28,510 bases of DNA, taken from assembly GCA_045588245.1 (NCBI GenBank), contig JAZNDW010000027.1:1-28510 (forward strand), written 5' to 3'. Position numbers and translations under genes: made by a program. The notes below the pieces were generated by a model that was not told where the DNA came from, searched no databases, and was given only the letters and a program-made list of their open reading frames with translations. The stretch comes from DTU064 sp045588245 (GTDB lineage: Bacteria > Bacillota > Clostridia > Oscillospirales > CAG-272). This document shows, one piece after another, positions 12,356 to 19,436 of the stretch; positions within the stretch are counted from its first letter, which is position 1; each line of letters starts with the position of its first letter.

Positions 12356-12382
12356 CCGAATAAACGTCGTGCGCTGCTCTTT
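12335..12382. terminator. long inverted repeat, probable bidirectional terminator
   Basis: Nineteen-base arms (12335-12353 and 12364-12382) pair at 17 positions, including a perfect 10-bp inner stem CGCACGACGT/ACGTCGTGCG. One arm is A-rich outside, the other ends in TCTTT. It includes the stop codon of the preceding gene and separates the small-gene cluster from the replication genes. The T run is weak. Confidence 0.65.
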
Positions 12383-12468
12383 CAACAAAAATATAAAAGG
12401 AAGGTCCCGAAAACCTGTATATAGTATAGCATACGATGCAGGGCTGTAGGGCGATAGCATAAAAAATC

Positions 12469-13014
12469 ATGAAAAAAATTTTGATCATCACAAAGCCGAT
12501 GGCGGACAAGCTTTCCAAGCTTCCGCCGGAGGTGGTCGGAGGTGCGATCAAGCATCTGACCAAATATGTATATGAGGGTGAGCCGTCGGATCCGCGGTGG
12601 CGGACTTTTGAAAAACTTGTGGACAACTGCAAGAAGGCATCCACGGAGGAGTGCGAACGGATCATTGCATACCTCAACAGCCGTTTGAAAACCAAATACA
12701 AGCTGACGCCCAAGACGCGCGAGAAGATCGATGCGCGTTTCGCGGAGGGGCACACCGTCGAGGATTTCATCGTGGTGATCGACACCAAAGCGGAAGAGTG
12801 GCTGGGTACGGATTACGCGAAGCATCTCTGTCCGGAGACGCTTTTCGGGACGAAGTTTGAAAAGTATCTGAACCAGCAGGCGGTCGAACCGAAGAAGTGC
12901 GCTTCCGGTTTTACTGAGGGAAGCTTTGACACAGATTCGTTTTTCGAAGCTGCCCTTGAGAGGGCCGGTAGTATAGATATCACGGACGAGGACTATCCGT
13001 TTCTGAAACAATAA
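12469..13014 (+). CDS. phage replication protein with Phg_2220_C domain
   Basis: The 181-residue protein carries the conserved phage C-terminal domain (Phg_2220_C) at about 62-145. It has 'IIAYLNSRLKTKYK', the Thr-Arg-Glu helix, 'EWLGTDYAKHLCPETLFGTKFEKYLNQ' in parts, and the spacing usual for replisome organiser proteins. The N-terminal 60 residues look like a shortened DUF6291-type region ('LSKLPPEVVGGAIKHLTKYV..GEP') instead of the winged-helix domain many relatives have. Such proteins bring host replication enzymes to the phage origin. It starts after an AT-rich gap, with no strong ribosome site in view. Confidence 0.85.
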   Translation: MKKILIITKPMADKLSKLPPEVVGGAIKHLTKYVYEGEPSDPRWRTFEKLVDNCKKASTEECERIIAYLNSRLKTKYKLTPKTREKIDARFAEGHTVEDFIVVIDTKAEEWLGTDYAKHLCPETLFGTKFEKYLNQQAVEPKKCASGFTEGSFDTDSFFEAALERAGSIDITDEDYPFLKQ

Positions 13015-13028
13015 GGAAGGTACATAAA

Positions 13029-13436
13029 ATGGAAGGTTTCGTAAATCAGGCGGTCGCAAAGATCGAGAGCGGCATTGCCGCAGTCAAAGGGCAGAAGGAG
13101 AACGTCGTGAAGCGTCCGGTCGCGGACGCGCTGATCTCGTTCTGCCGTCAGCAGGAGGAATTCGCGCAGGCGGTCGTCCAGTCGGAAAAGACGTTCGCGG
13201 ACTGCGTGGCACACGTTGTCAAGGGATGCGGGAACGCACTGTCGGATCTTGAAGCCTACCGGAAAGCGGTGGGCTTCTGGTTCCCCGGCGCGGTTGTGGA
13301 TATGGTGCTGACCATCCGCATGAGTGAATTTGAGGAACCGGAGAAGGAAGCGGTTCCGGAGGTTCCCGCAAAGCCGGAAAAAGCAAAATCCCAGACGACT
13401 GGCAATCTGGAATTCTCGCTGTTTGATCTTCTGTGA
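13029..13436 (+). CDS. PcfK-like protein, possible AcrIIA9-family Cas9 inhibitor
   Basis: The 135-residue protein is mostly helical, with 'KRPVADALISFCRQQEEFAQAVVQ' split over two helices, then 'TFADCVAHVVKGCGNALSDLEAYRKAV' and 'FWFPGA', a signature I recall for PcfK-like proteins of Firmicutes phages. The AcrIIA9 anti-CRISPR family is described as related to this group, so some members may inhibit Cas9. The tail (105-135) is acidic and Pro-rich and ends FSLFDLL. It directly precedes a PcfJ-like gene, the usual pairing, first named on the conjugative plasmid pCF10. Inhibitor function is inference. Confidence 0.7.
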   Translation: MEGFVNQAVAKIESGIAAVKGQKENVVKRPVADALISFCRQQEEFAQAVVQSEKTFADCVAHVVKGCGNALSDLEAYRKAVGFWFPGAVVDMVLTIRMSEFEEPEKEAVPEVPAKPEKAKSQTTGNLEFSLFDLL

Positions 13437-13444
13437 GGTGCGGG

Positions 13445-15028
13445 ATGGATATTCTTGATGAAAAATACCGGAGCATACCGCCCGAATGGGAAGATCGGGT
13501 ATTGAACCGGGTGGAACATTTCATTTTTTATTATAAATATTCTTACCGGTGCCGTCAGGGCTTCTGCACCCGCTGCGGAGCAGAGCTTGAAGCCTTCCGT
13601 GAAGACACAAACCTCTGGGCGGAATTTTACCGGGCAAAGCACAACGAGACGGGTTTATGTCCGAACTGCAGGGAACAGGTAACATTCAAGGCGACCGGAC
13701 GTTTCCGCCGCTGTAATCCGGAAGGTCTCGAACAGATTAAGCGGCTGTTGTTTGTGGAGGTACATTCGCCGGAATGTGTCTGGCTGAGAGGGTTCTACAT
13801 CATGATCCGCTTCCGGAGCTTTTTCAGCAATCCGGAGGTGGAGTTTTCGGAGGAAGTGCGTTATGAGCTGACGCCGGGGACGGCGGTCATGGCGGCACGG
13901 GCATACAGCAATCTGAGCGGACATACCCAATGGAGCCGTCGGAAGTCAATCGGAGAACCGTGGCCGTTCACCTGCAATGGACGGACAATTTCGTATGATA
14001 TTGTCGGGCTGGAAGATTTACAGAAGACGTTTCTGAAGTACATACCGACAGAAAAACTTTCGGACAGGAAGTATCCGATCAAGCTGAGCGGATACCGCTA
14101 TGAAACAAACCGGGTTCCGTGGGGACGGATTCTTTCCTGTGCGGCAAGATATCCGTTTGCGTTCGAGATGGCGGTGAAGTTCGGTTTGGAAAACCTGTGG
14201 GAACCGCTGGTGTGTCAGAGCACCAAGAATGCAAACCACATTAACTGGCAGGCGAAGGATGCACGTCAGTTTCTGCGCGGTATCCCGAAACAGGATTATA
14301 AAGCGATCCTGAAAAGCAAGGATATCCTGAACATGATGGATATGTACAAGCATCTGAAGGTGTCCGTCAAAGAAGCGGAACGATACAGCACCGGATTTGT
14401 CTGGCATGATGTCGCAGAACTGTCGAAGCAGATCGGCGATGCACCGAAGGCGATCATGGATTATCTGACAAAGCAGGGATACCGGAACGGCGGGCTGTCC
14501 GTCCTTCGGGACTACCGGAATTCGGCGGAAGCTCTCGGACGTGATACGGATGTACCGACGATCCGGTGGCCGAAGCATCTGACAGCGGCTCACGATGAAT
14601 TCACGAAGGCGGCACAGCATCTGAAAACGGAGATGAAATATCCGTCATACCGGAAGAAGACTTATCCTCGATACCGGGATTTATATGAATTCGTGGAGGA
14701 CGGGTATATGGCGATCGTGCCGGAGCAGCTGTCGGACATCAAACTCGAAGGGACGATCCAGCACCATTGTGTCGGCGGGTACCTTGACCGGCACGCAACC
14801 GGAAGCACCATCATCATTTTTATCCGCCGGACGATGCTTCCGGCAATCCCTTTGTATACCGTCGAGATTTCTCCCGACGGAAACCTCCGTCAGATACAGG
14901 GGTATCACAACGAAGAACGAAACAAACCCACACCGGAGGCGGATGCCTTCGTGAAACGCTGGCTTGCCGAAGTCCAGCGCAGACTTGCCAAAGATAAAAA
15001 ACGGAAAAAGAAAGAGGAAGCGGCATGA
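13445..15028 (+). CDS. PcfJ-like protein
   Basis: The ATG at 13445 follows GAGGTG by five bases. The 527-residue product begins with zinc-ribbon-like Cys pairs (CTRC near residue 40, CPNC near 75). The C-terminal PcfJ domain (about 420-510) contains 'LEGTIQHHCVGGYLDRHATG', 'IIFIRR' and 'QIQGYHNEERNKPTPEA'. The HHCVG motif with a conserved His/Cys pair looks catalytic, but no activity is known to me. The family occurs on conjugative plasmids and many phages, next to PcfK. Its stop overlaps the next start. Confidence 0.85.
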   Translation: MDILDEKYRSIPPEWEDRVLNRVEHFIFYYKYSYRCRQGFCTRCGAELEAFREDTNLWAEFYRAKHNETGLCPNCREQVTFKATGRFRRCNPEGLEQIKRLLFVEVHSPECVWLRGFYIMIRFRSFFSNPEVEFSEEVRYELTPGTAVMAARAYSNLSGHTQWSRRKSIGEPWPFTCNGRTISYDIVGLEDLQKTFLKYIPTEKLSDRKYPIKLSGYRYETNRVPWGRILSCAARYPFAFEMAVKFGLENLWEPLVCQSTKNANHINWQAKDARQFLRGIPKQDYKAILKSKDILNMMDMYKHLKVSVKEAERYSTGFVWHDVAELSKQIGDAPKAIMDYLTKQGYRNGGLSVLRDYRNSAEALGRDTDVPTIRWPKHLTAAHDEFTKAAQHLKTEMKYPSYRKKTYPRYRDLYEFVEDGYMAIVPEQLSDIKLEGTIQHHCVGGYLDRHATGSTIIIFIRRTMLPAIPLYTVEISPDGNLRQIQGYHNEERNKPTPEADAFVKRWLAEVQRRLAKDKKRKKKEEAA

Positions 15029-15981
15029 ACAACACCATCATCCTCCGCACGCCGGACGTGATCGCGGCGGAGATCAATACCATCAAACGCACAACGGCAA
15101 AATACGTCCTTGAGCAGTCCATCGAAATCGGACGTCTGCTCTGCGAAGCCAAGGAAGCCGTTCCCCACGGAGAGTGGGGGCATTGGCTTGAAGAAAACTG
15201 CGCCTATTCCACCAGCAATGCGAACAACCTCATGCGGATTTACACCGAATACGGCGAGGACGACGAACAGCTGTCCTTCTTCGCCGAAAACAAACTGGAA
15301 CTGTACGGCGATCTGAACCGTTCGCAGGCGATCGCGCTCCTTGCCCTTCCTCCGGCCGAACGTGCGGAATTCGTGAAGGAAAACGATGTTCCCGCGATGT
15401 CGGTGTCGGAGCTGGAAGCGAAGATCAAGGAAGCGAAAGCCGAAACCGACGCGGCGGTGCGGGCCGAACTGGGGGCGGCACTGGAAAAGGCACAGGCGGA
15501 CGTCAGCGAACAGAAACGCCGTGCGGACAAGAACGCGGCTGATCTCGAAAAGATGAAGAAGAATCCGGAGCTGAAGAAGGTACAGCAGGAACTCATGGAA
15601 GCGAAAAACTCCATGGAAACTCTGCGGGATGTGGCGGAAAAAGCGGCACAGGAAGCGCAGCATCTGAAAACCGAGAGGGACGCGCTTCAGCTTCAGCTGT
15701 CCCAGCCGGTTGTCGCGGAAATCACGGAGGAACAGCGGGAAGCGATCATCGCGGAAGCAAATTCCCAGATGTCTGCGGAAATGGCGGCGAAGGACGCGGA
15801 GCTTGCGAAACTGCGTCTTGCGGCGAATCCCATGGTGTCGAAGTTCTCGGCGTATCTCGATCAGATGCAGATCGCATTTAAAAATATGAAGGAAATCCTC
15901 GACGGCGCAGAACCGGAAGTCGCGGACAAGCTCGGCGGTGCACTGTCGAAGGTAGTAGCCATGATGGCAGAGAGGATATAA
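15025..15981 (+). CDS. DUF3102-type protein with long coiled coil
   Basis: The 318-residue protein has an N-terminal DUF3102-like domain (about 10-80: 'IGRLLCEAKEAVPHGEWGHWLEEN', then 'NANNLMRIY'), related in pattern to HTH domains of partition-type proteins. A long Ala/Glu/Lys-rich coiled coil covers about 130-265, and a compact helical C-terminus follows (275-318). Such proteins are common in Firmicutes phages; their role is unknown, perhaps DNA binding or partition. It overlaps the PcfJ-like gene by 4 bases. Confidence 0.85.
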   Translation: MNNTIILRTPDVIAAEINTIKRTTAKYVLEQSIEIGRLLCEAKEAVPHGEWGHWLEENCAYSTSNANNLMRIYTEYGEDDEQLSFFAENKLELYGDLNRSQAIALLALPPAERAEFVKENDVPAMSVSELEAKIKEAKAETDAAVRAELGAALEKAQADVSEQKRRADKNAADLEKMKKNPELKKVQQELMEAKNSMETLRDVAEKAAQEAQHLKTERDALQLQLSQPVVAEITEEQREAIIAEANSQMSAEMAAKDAELAKLRLAANPMVSKFSAYLDQMQIAFKNMKEILDGAEPEVADKLGGALSKVVAMMAERI

Positions 15982-15982
15982 C

Positions 15983-16213
15983 GTGCAGGATCACAGGAAA
16001 GATGCAGAATACATTCCGAAGCAGAAACCGTATGTTGTGACTATGCTGATTCGCGGAGAGCGGTATTATTATGAACGCTTTCCGGTTGATGCAGAATCCG
16101 CCGCACATGCCATCGATCAGGTGATCGACTGGCTGCAGCACCATACCGACACCTGCGAATGGGCGGATTTTGAATTCAAAGCGGTAGAAGAAAGGGGAAA
16201 GAAAAGACGATGA
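15983..16213 (+). CDS. small early protein of unknown function
   Basis: The start is a GTG at 15983 after GAGAGG, one base past the previous stop. The 76-residue product has a beta-hairpin followed by a helix ('PYVVTMLIRGERYYYERFPVDA' split around Arg24, then 'AAHAIDQVIDWL'), and a basic end. It overlaps the next gene by 4 bases. No family was recognised. Confidence 0.65.
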   Translation: MQDHRKDAEYIPKQKPYVVTMLIRGERYYYERFPVDAESAAHAIDQVIDWLQHHTDTCEWADFEFKAVEERGKKRR

Positions 16214-16578
16214 GCAGCAAAGAACTTGAACTGAAAACCTGCCCGTTCTGCGGACAGTACGCAATGATGGACCCGGATATTGATCCGCGGGATGCGTGCA
16301 CTTGCGACGGTGCGCAGAGCTGGCGTGCCAGATGCCGAGTCTACGAAGCACGGGTAAACGCGATGGAGAAACTCTGCGGAAAAGAATGTGAAAAAATCTG
16401 CGCACATTATCATCCGGTCGGAGAAGAAACCTTCGCACTGCTGAAAGATGTGCTTCACGGGGTTTGCTTCGATCAGATCGGAAAGGTAGTCATTACGCTG
16501 ACGGACGGAACCGCGCTGACACTCAGCCAAAAGGGTGTCCGGCGGGTTGCCAAGGTGGATTTGGAATTAGAACAGTAA
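16210..16578 (+). CDS. zinc-ribbon protein of unknown function
   Basis: The 122-residue protein opens with a CPFCG zinc knuckle (Cys11, Cys14) and a second CTC pair near residue 36, as in many small phage proteins including Lar-type restriction alleviation proteins. The rest does not look like Lar: Cys-rich helices at 45-65 and a beta-rich end (93-118, 'GKVVITLTDGTALTLS'). A role against host restriction is possible but weakly supported. Confidence 0.65.
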   Translation: MSSKELELKTCPFCGQYAMMDPDIDPRDACTCDGAQSWRARCRVYEARVNAMEKLCGKECEKICAHYHPVGEETFALLKDVLHGVCFDQIGKVVITLTDGTALTLSQKGVRRVAKVDLELEQ

Positions 16579-16597
16579 TCTACAATATTATAAGGCA

Positions 16598-16621
16598 CAT
16601 TGCGGACAGGGTTCCGCAATG
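16598..16621 (+). terminator. hairpin before the HUH gene
   Basis: A perfect 8-bp stem (CATTGCGG with CCGCAATG) and an 8-base loop sit in the 97-base gap after the zinc-ribbon gene. There is no T run, so it is more likely a regulatory or processing hairpin than a strong terminator. Confidence 0.4.
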
Positions 16622-16675
16622 CAGTCCTTGTAAGGGATATTAACAATTCACGCATCACGAAAACGGGAGGGGCGT

Positions 16676-17446
16676 ATGAAGTGCAAATACAAGGAAAAGA
16701 TCATAGAAGCCGGCGACATGATCTTCGGCGCGGTATATGCTACCTTCCGTAAACCGGGAAAGCGGAGAGGAAAATACCGGGAAACTTCAGAAACCCAATC
16801 AAAACTTAACGACCGGAAGGCAAGAGAAAAGCTGACGTGGAAAGTCCATGCGAACTTCACGAAGAAGGACTATGTTGTCACGCTGACCTATGCGGAAGGA
16901 TGTCATCCGGATACAGAAGAACGCTTCGACAAGGATGTCCGGAACTACATCGGAAGACTGAAAAGGTTGTACAAGAAGTATAACGTGGAACTGAAGTATA
17001 TTGTCATCAAGGCGTTCGGAGAGAGTGGGAGATGCCATCTGCACATTATCGTGTCCGGCGGTGTGGATCGGGAACTTATCGAAAACGCGTGGGAATACGG
17101 ACGGAGAAATACCAGACGTCTGCAATTCAACGCCTGTGGTGTGGTGGATTTATCCCGGTACCTTTCGGATCAGCGTCACGCCGGTAAACGGAGATGGAGC
17201 GGTTCGCGGAATCTTGTGGAACCGATCGAGCGGACCAATACGACCAGATATGCACGGAAGGACATTGCGGCGATCGCGGAGAGCGCAAATCCGCATAAAT
17301 TTTTTGCAGACCGTTATCCTGGATACTGGCTATCTGAATTCCCGGAAGTAGAGAAGAATATGTTCAACGGCAGTTACTATATGACATTCGTGATGTACAA
17401 GCCGGAGAGTGACAATCTGGAAAGATATGCACGGAGGAAATCGTGA
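16676..17446 (+). CDS. HUH (rolling-circle type) replication initiator-like protein
   Basis: The 256-residue protein shows the motif order of HUH endonucleases. Motif 1 is the strand 'YVVTLTY' (66-72). Motif 2, His121-Leu-His123 in CHLHIIV, binds the metal. Motif 3 has Tyr162, the likely nucleophile, in DLSRYLSDQ, followed by 'RRWSGSRNLVEP' as in rolling-circle replication-associated proteins of phages. The usual YxxK lysine is Asp165 here. Such enzymes nick one strand at an origin. It is coupled by overlap to the VRR-NUC gene. The N-terminal 55 residues are basic. Confidence 0.82.
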   Translation: MKCKYKEKIIEAGDMIFGAVYATFRKPGKRRGKYRETSETQSKLNDRKAREKLTWKVHANFTKKDYVVTLTYAEGCHPDTEERFDKDVRNYIGRLKRLYKKYNVELKYIVIKAFGESGRCHLHIIVSGGVDRELIENAWEYGRRNTRRLQFNACGVVDLSRYLSDQRHAGKRRWSGSRNLVEPIERTNTTRYARKDIAAIAESANPHKFFADRYPGYWLSEFPEVEKNMFNGSYYMTFVMYKPESDNLERYARRKS

Positions 17447-17847
17447 AGAAAGAAAACTACATAAACGGCATCCGGATGATCCCGACCGAAGACGAAGAGC
17501 AGATATGGCTTTTTTCGTGGGCGAAGCTGAATTCGGGAAAGTGGCCGGAATTGGAGCTGATGCACCATATCCCGAACGGAGGGATGCGGTCGAAGTCTGA
17601 GGCGGCGCGATTCAAAGCGATGGGAGTGAAACGCGGAGTATCGGACGTATTCCTTCCGGTTTCCAAAGGTGGATACCACGGATTATACATCGAACTGAAA
17701 GCCAAGGACGGAAGACCGGAGAAAGAACAGAAGGACTGGATCGCCGCCGTGCGGGAGCAGGGATACTATGCCGCTGTGTGTTATGGTGGCTTTGAAGCGG
17801 CGAATCTTGTGGAAGCATACATGAAAGGGGAGGTGGCAAAACCTTGA
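17443..17847 (+). CDS. VRR-NUC domain nuclease
   Basis: The 134-residue protein starts with GTG overlapping the previous stop (GTGA). It matches the stand-alone VRR-NUC family of phages: 'HHIPNGG' (41-47), 'GVKRGVSDVFLP' with Asp68, and Glu84-x-Lys86 in YIELKAK form the PD-(D/E)xK metal site, followed by the conserved Gln/Trp helix and 'GYYAAVCYG'. Relatives act on branched DNA, for example Holliday junctions, and would help to resolve replication or packaging intermediates made by the preceding HUH protein. Confidence 0.9.
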   Translation: MKKENYINGIRMIPTEDEEQIWLFSWAKLNSGKWPELELMHHIPNGGMRSKSEAARFKAMGVKRGVSDVFLPVSKGGYHGLYIELKAKDGRPEKEQKDWIAAVREQGYYAAVCYGGFEAANLVEAYMKGEVAKP

Positions 17848-18290
17848 AGAAGGATTTTATCAGAGATTATGCAACGGCGGCGTTTGTGTACTGGGCGCGG
17901 CATGGTTGCCCCACGTATGACGAAGCGGCAGGGCGCATTCGTGCGAGAGCACTTCGCCGGGCACAGGGAATTGATCCTGCAAAGGCATTGGTATACGCCG
18001 ACGCGGAGGTGGACAAAGCGGCGGCTGGACTGTGCGATATCATGGCGTGCTCGGAGACATTCCGGGTTCTGGAAGACTCCGGCAAGGGGTTGGTGTGTGA
18101 TGCTGTACGGGCAGTATACATGGTGGAACCGTGGAAGAAACCGCAGCAGCACGATATCAGCAGCAGGGTGTTAAAGTTTGCGTTGAGGGTACCTCTGTCG
18201 GAACGGCAGGTGTGGTATTATCTCGATGACGCCCGGAAAACATTTGCAATCATGCGCGGACTGCGCGTCGAAGAAGACGAGATCGATTGA
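17844..18290 (+). CDS. late-gene regulator candidate (sigma-region-4/ArpU-like)
   Basis: The start is a TTG overlapping the previous stop (TTGA), eight bases after GGGGAGGTGG. The 148-residue product has helical regions throughout. The C-terminal part (about 103-140, 'SSRVLKFALRVPLSERQVWYYL', then 'DARKTFAIM') looks like a region-4 HTH. Its position as the last gene before the HNH-terminase block is where ArpU/RinA-type late activators lie in Firmicutes phages. DNA binding to a late promoter is inferred; no family hit can be stated by eye. Confidence 0.6.
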   Translation: MKKDFIRDYATAAFVYWARHGCPTYDEAAGRIRARALRRAQGIDPAKALVYADAEVDKAAAGLCDIMACSETFRVLEDSGKGLVCDAVRAVYMVEPWKKPQQHDISSRVLKFALRVPLSERQVWYYLDDARKTFAIMRGLRVEEDEID

Positions 18291-18395
18291 CAACAGCCGA
18301 CCTCAGAAGGGCGAGGTATTAAAAACGGGAGAGGGGATCTGGAAGCGGATCAAACTTCAGAACTGTGGGTAACACCGTCGAGGAGGATGATAACG

Positions 18396-18809
18396 ATGAC
18401 TGAGAATGATATTGAAACCTATACCAGCCTTCCATTGAAACCCTGTCGCCGCGCCGGATGTCCGGAACTTGTCCGCGGCGGAGGTTATTGTGACAAGCAC
18501 CAGCGGACAGTCCGCAGAATGCGTCGGGATACACAGGGAGAGCGAGGCGTATCAGGGGAGTGGCATGGACTGTACTATACAGCACGATGGCGCGAGATGC
18601 GGGCGGAACAGCTTATCATTGAGCCTTATTGCCGCGACTGTGCCGCTCATGGCGTTCGAAGCGCCGCTACGGATGTTGACCACATCGTACCGCATCGCGG
18701 TGATCGAAAACTATTTTATGATAAAACGAATTTGCAATCGCTTTGTCACTCGTGTCACTCGCGCAAAACGATTGCTGAGCAGTCCTTTAAGGACTCCCCG
18801 CCACCCTAA
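18396..18809 (+). CDS. HNH endonuclease next to terminase
   Basis: The ATG at 18396 is nine bases from AGGAGG; the ATG at 18387 touches that site. The 137-residue product has two Cys pairs (Cys17/Cys22 and Cys34 with His37) that can hold a zinc. The HNH core follows: 'DVDHIVPHRGD', 'DKTNLQSLC' and 'CHSCHSRKT'. HNH enzymes of this kind stand beside the terminase genes in HK97-type cos phages and are needed with TerL and TerS for cutting cos in phages such as HK97. Confidence 0.92.
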   Translation: MTENDIETYTSLPLKPCRRAGCPELVRGGGYCDKHQRTVRRMRRDTQGERGVSGEWHGLYYTARWREMRAEQLIIEPYCRDCAAHGVRSAATDVDHIVPHRGDRKLFYDKTNLQSLCHSCHSRKTIAEQSFKDSPPP

Positions 18810-18977
18810 AAAGTTATATACCAACACCACTCCAACCGCACCGCCTTTCGTTTGCGCGAAAAGTCCCTGTTTGAACTTTTTTGAAATATGGAGGAAAGTG
18901 GATTTGCTACACAATTATCATACATAGGCGTGCGCTAGGTAAATGCGGCGTAAATCATAGTGGAAAGGAGAAACGGG
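18810..18977. other. non-coding gap before terminase, possible cos region
   Basis: A 168-base gap, AT-rich in its flanks, separates HNH from the small terminase gene. It includes a short imperfect repeat CTTTCG..CGAAAAG near 18845-18863. In HNH-containing HK97-type phages the cohesive-end site lies in just this place. No match to a known cos was made; the role is positional inference. Confidence 0.4.
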
Positions 18978-19436
18978 ATGCAGAATCCGAAAAAAGTTGA
19001 AAATCTCAAGGGCCATTTAAGCAACGAGGAACTGGAAGAGCGGGAACGTCAGGAAGCAACGTTCCGACGAGAGAAGGTTGAAATCCGAATGCCGGAATCG
19101 TTATCGAATGACATTATCGCCCAACGGATATGGGCACAGACGTTGAGCGATGCGGAGACGTTCGGAATTTTTGACAACCTTGACAGTGAGACGCTCGGAT
19201 CGTATTGCTCGATCGGGTCGCGGATCGAGACGTTAAGACAAAAATATAAATCGGCATTGAACGGGCATCGGAAGAATGCGGATGTGCTGGAACTGTCGAA
19301 GGAATTACGGCTGCTGGAAGCATTACATCTGAACTACGCGGGGAAACTTGGGCTGACACCGGAGAGCCGGGTGAGACTGGCACAAAAGCTGGTGCCGCCG
19401 GAGACTGATCCGGACGATGATCTGTATGGAGACTGA
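18978..19436 (+). CDS. terS: terminase small subunit, P27 family
   Basis: The ATG at 18978 is seven bases from AAAGGAG. The 152-residue product has the features of P27-type small terminases: a charged N-terminal helix, a central helical part ('DNLDSETLGSYCSIGSRIETL'), and the C-terminal 'KLGLTPESRVRLAQ' motif with an acidic tail. It binds the packaging site and recruits the large subunit. It overlaps the terL start. Confidence 0.9.
   Translation: MQNPKKVENLKGHLSNEELEERERQEATFRREKVEIRMPESLSNDIIAQRIWAQTLSDAETFGIFDNLDSETLGSYCSIGSRIETLRQKYKSALNGHRKNADVLELSKELRLLEALHLNYAGKLGLTPESRVRLAQKLVPPETDPDDDLYGD

Noticed and set aside
11748..12788. 346-codon minus-strand frame
   Set aside because: It runs across several coupled plus-strand genes and a terminator, with no domain and no start signal.
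16210..16578. Lar-type restriction alleviation protein
   Set aside because: Only the CPFCG knuckle matches; the rest of the protein is different, so the name is not assigned.
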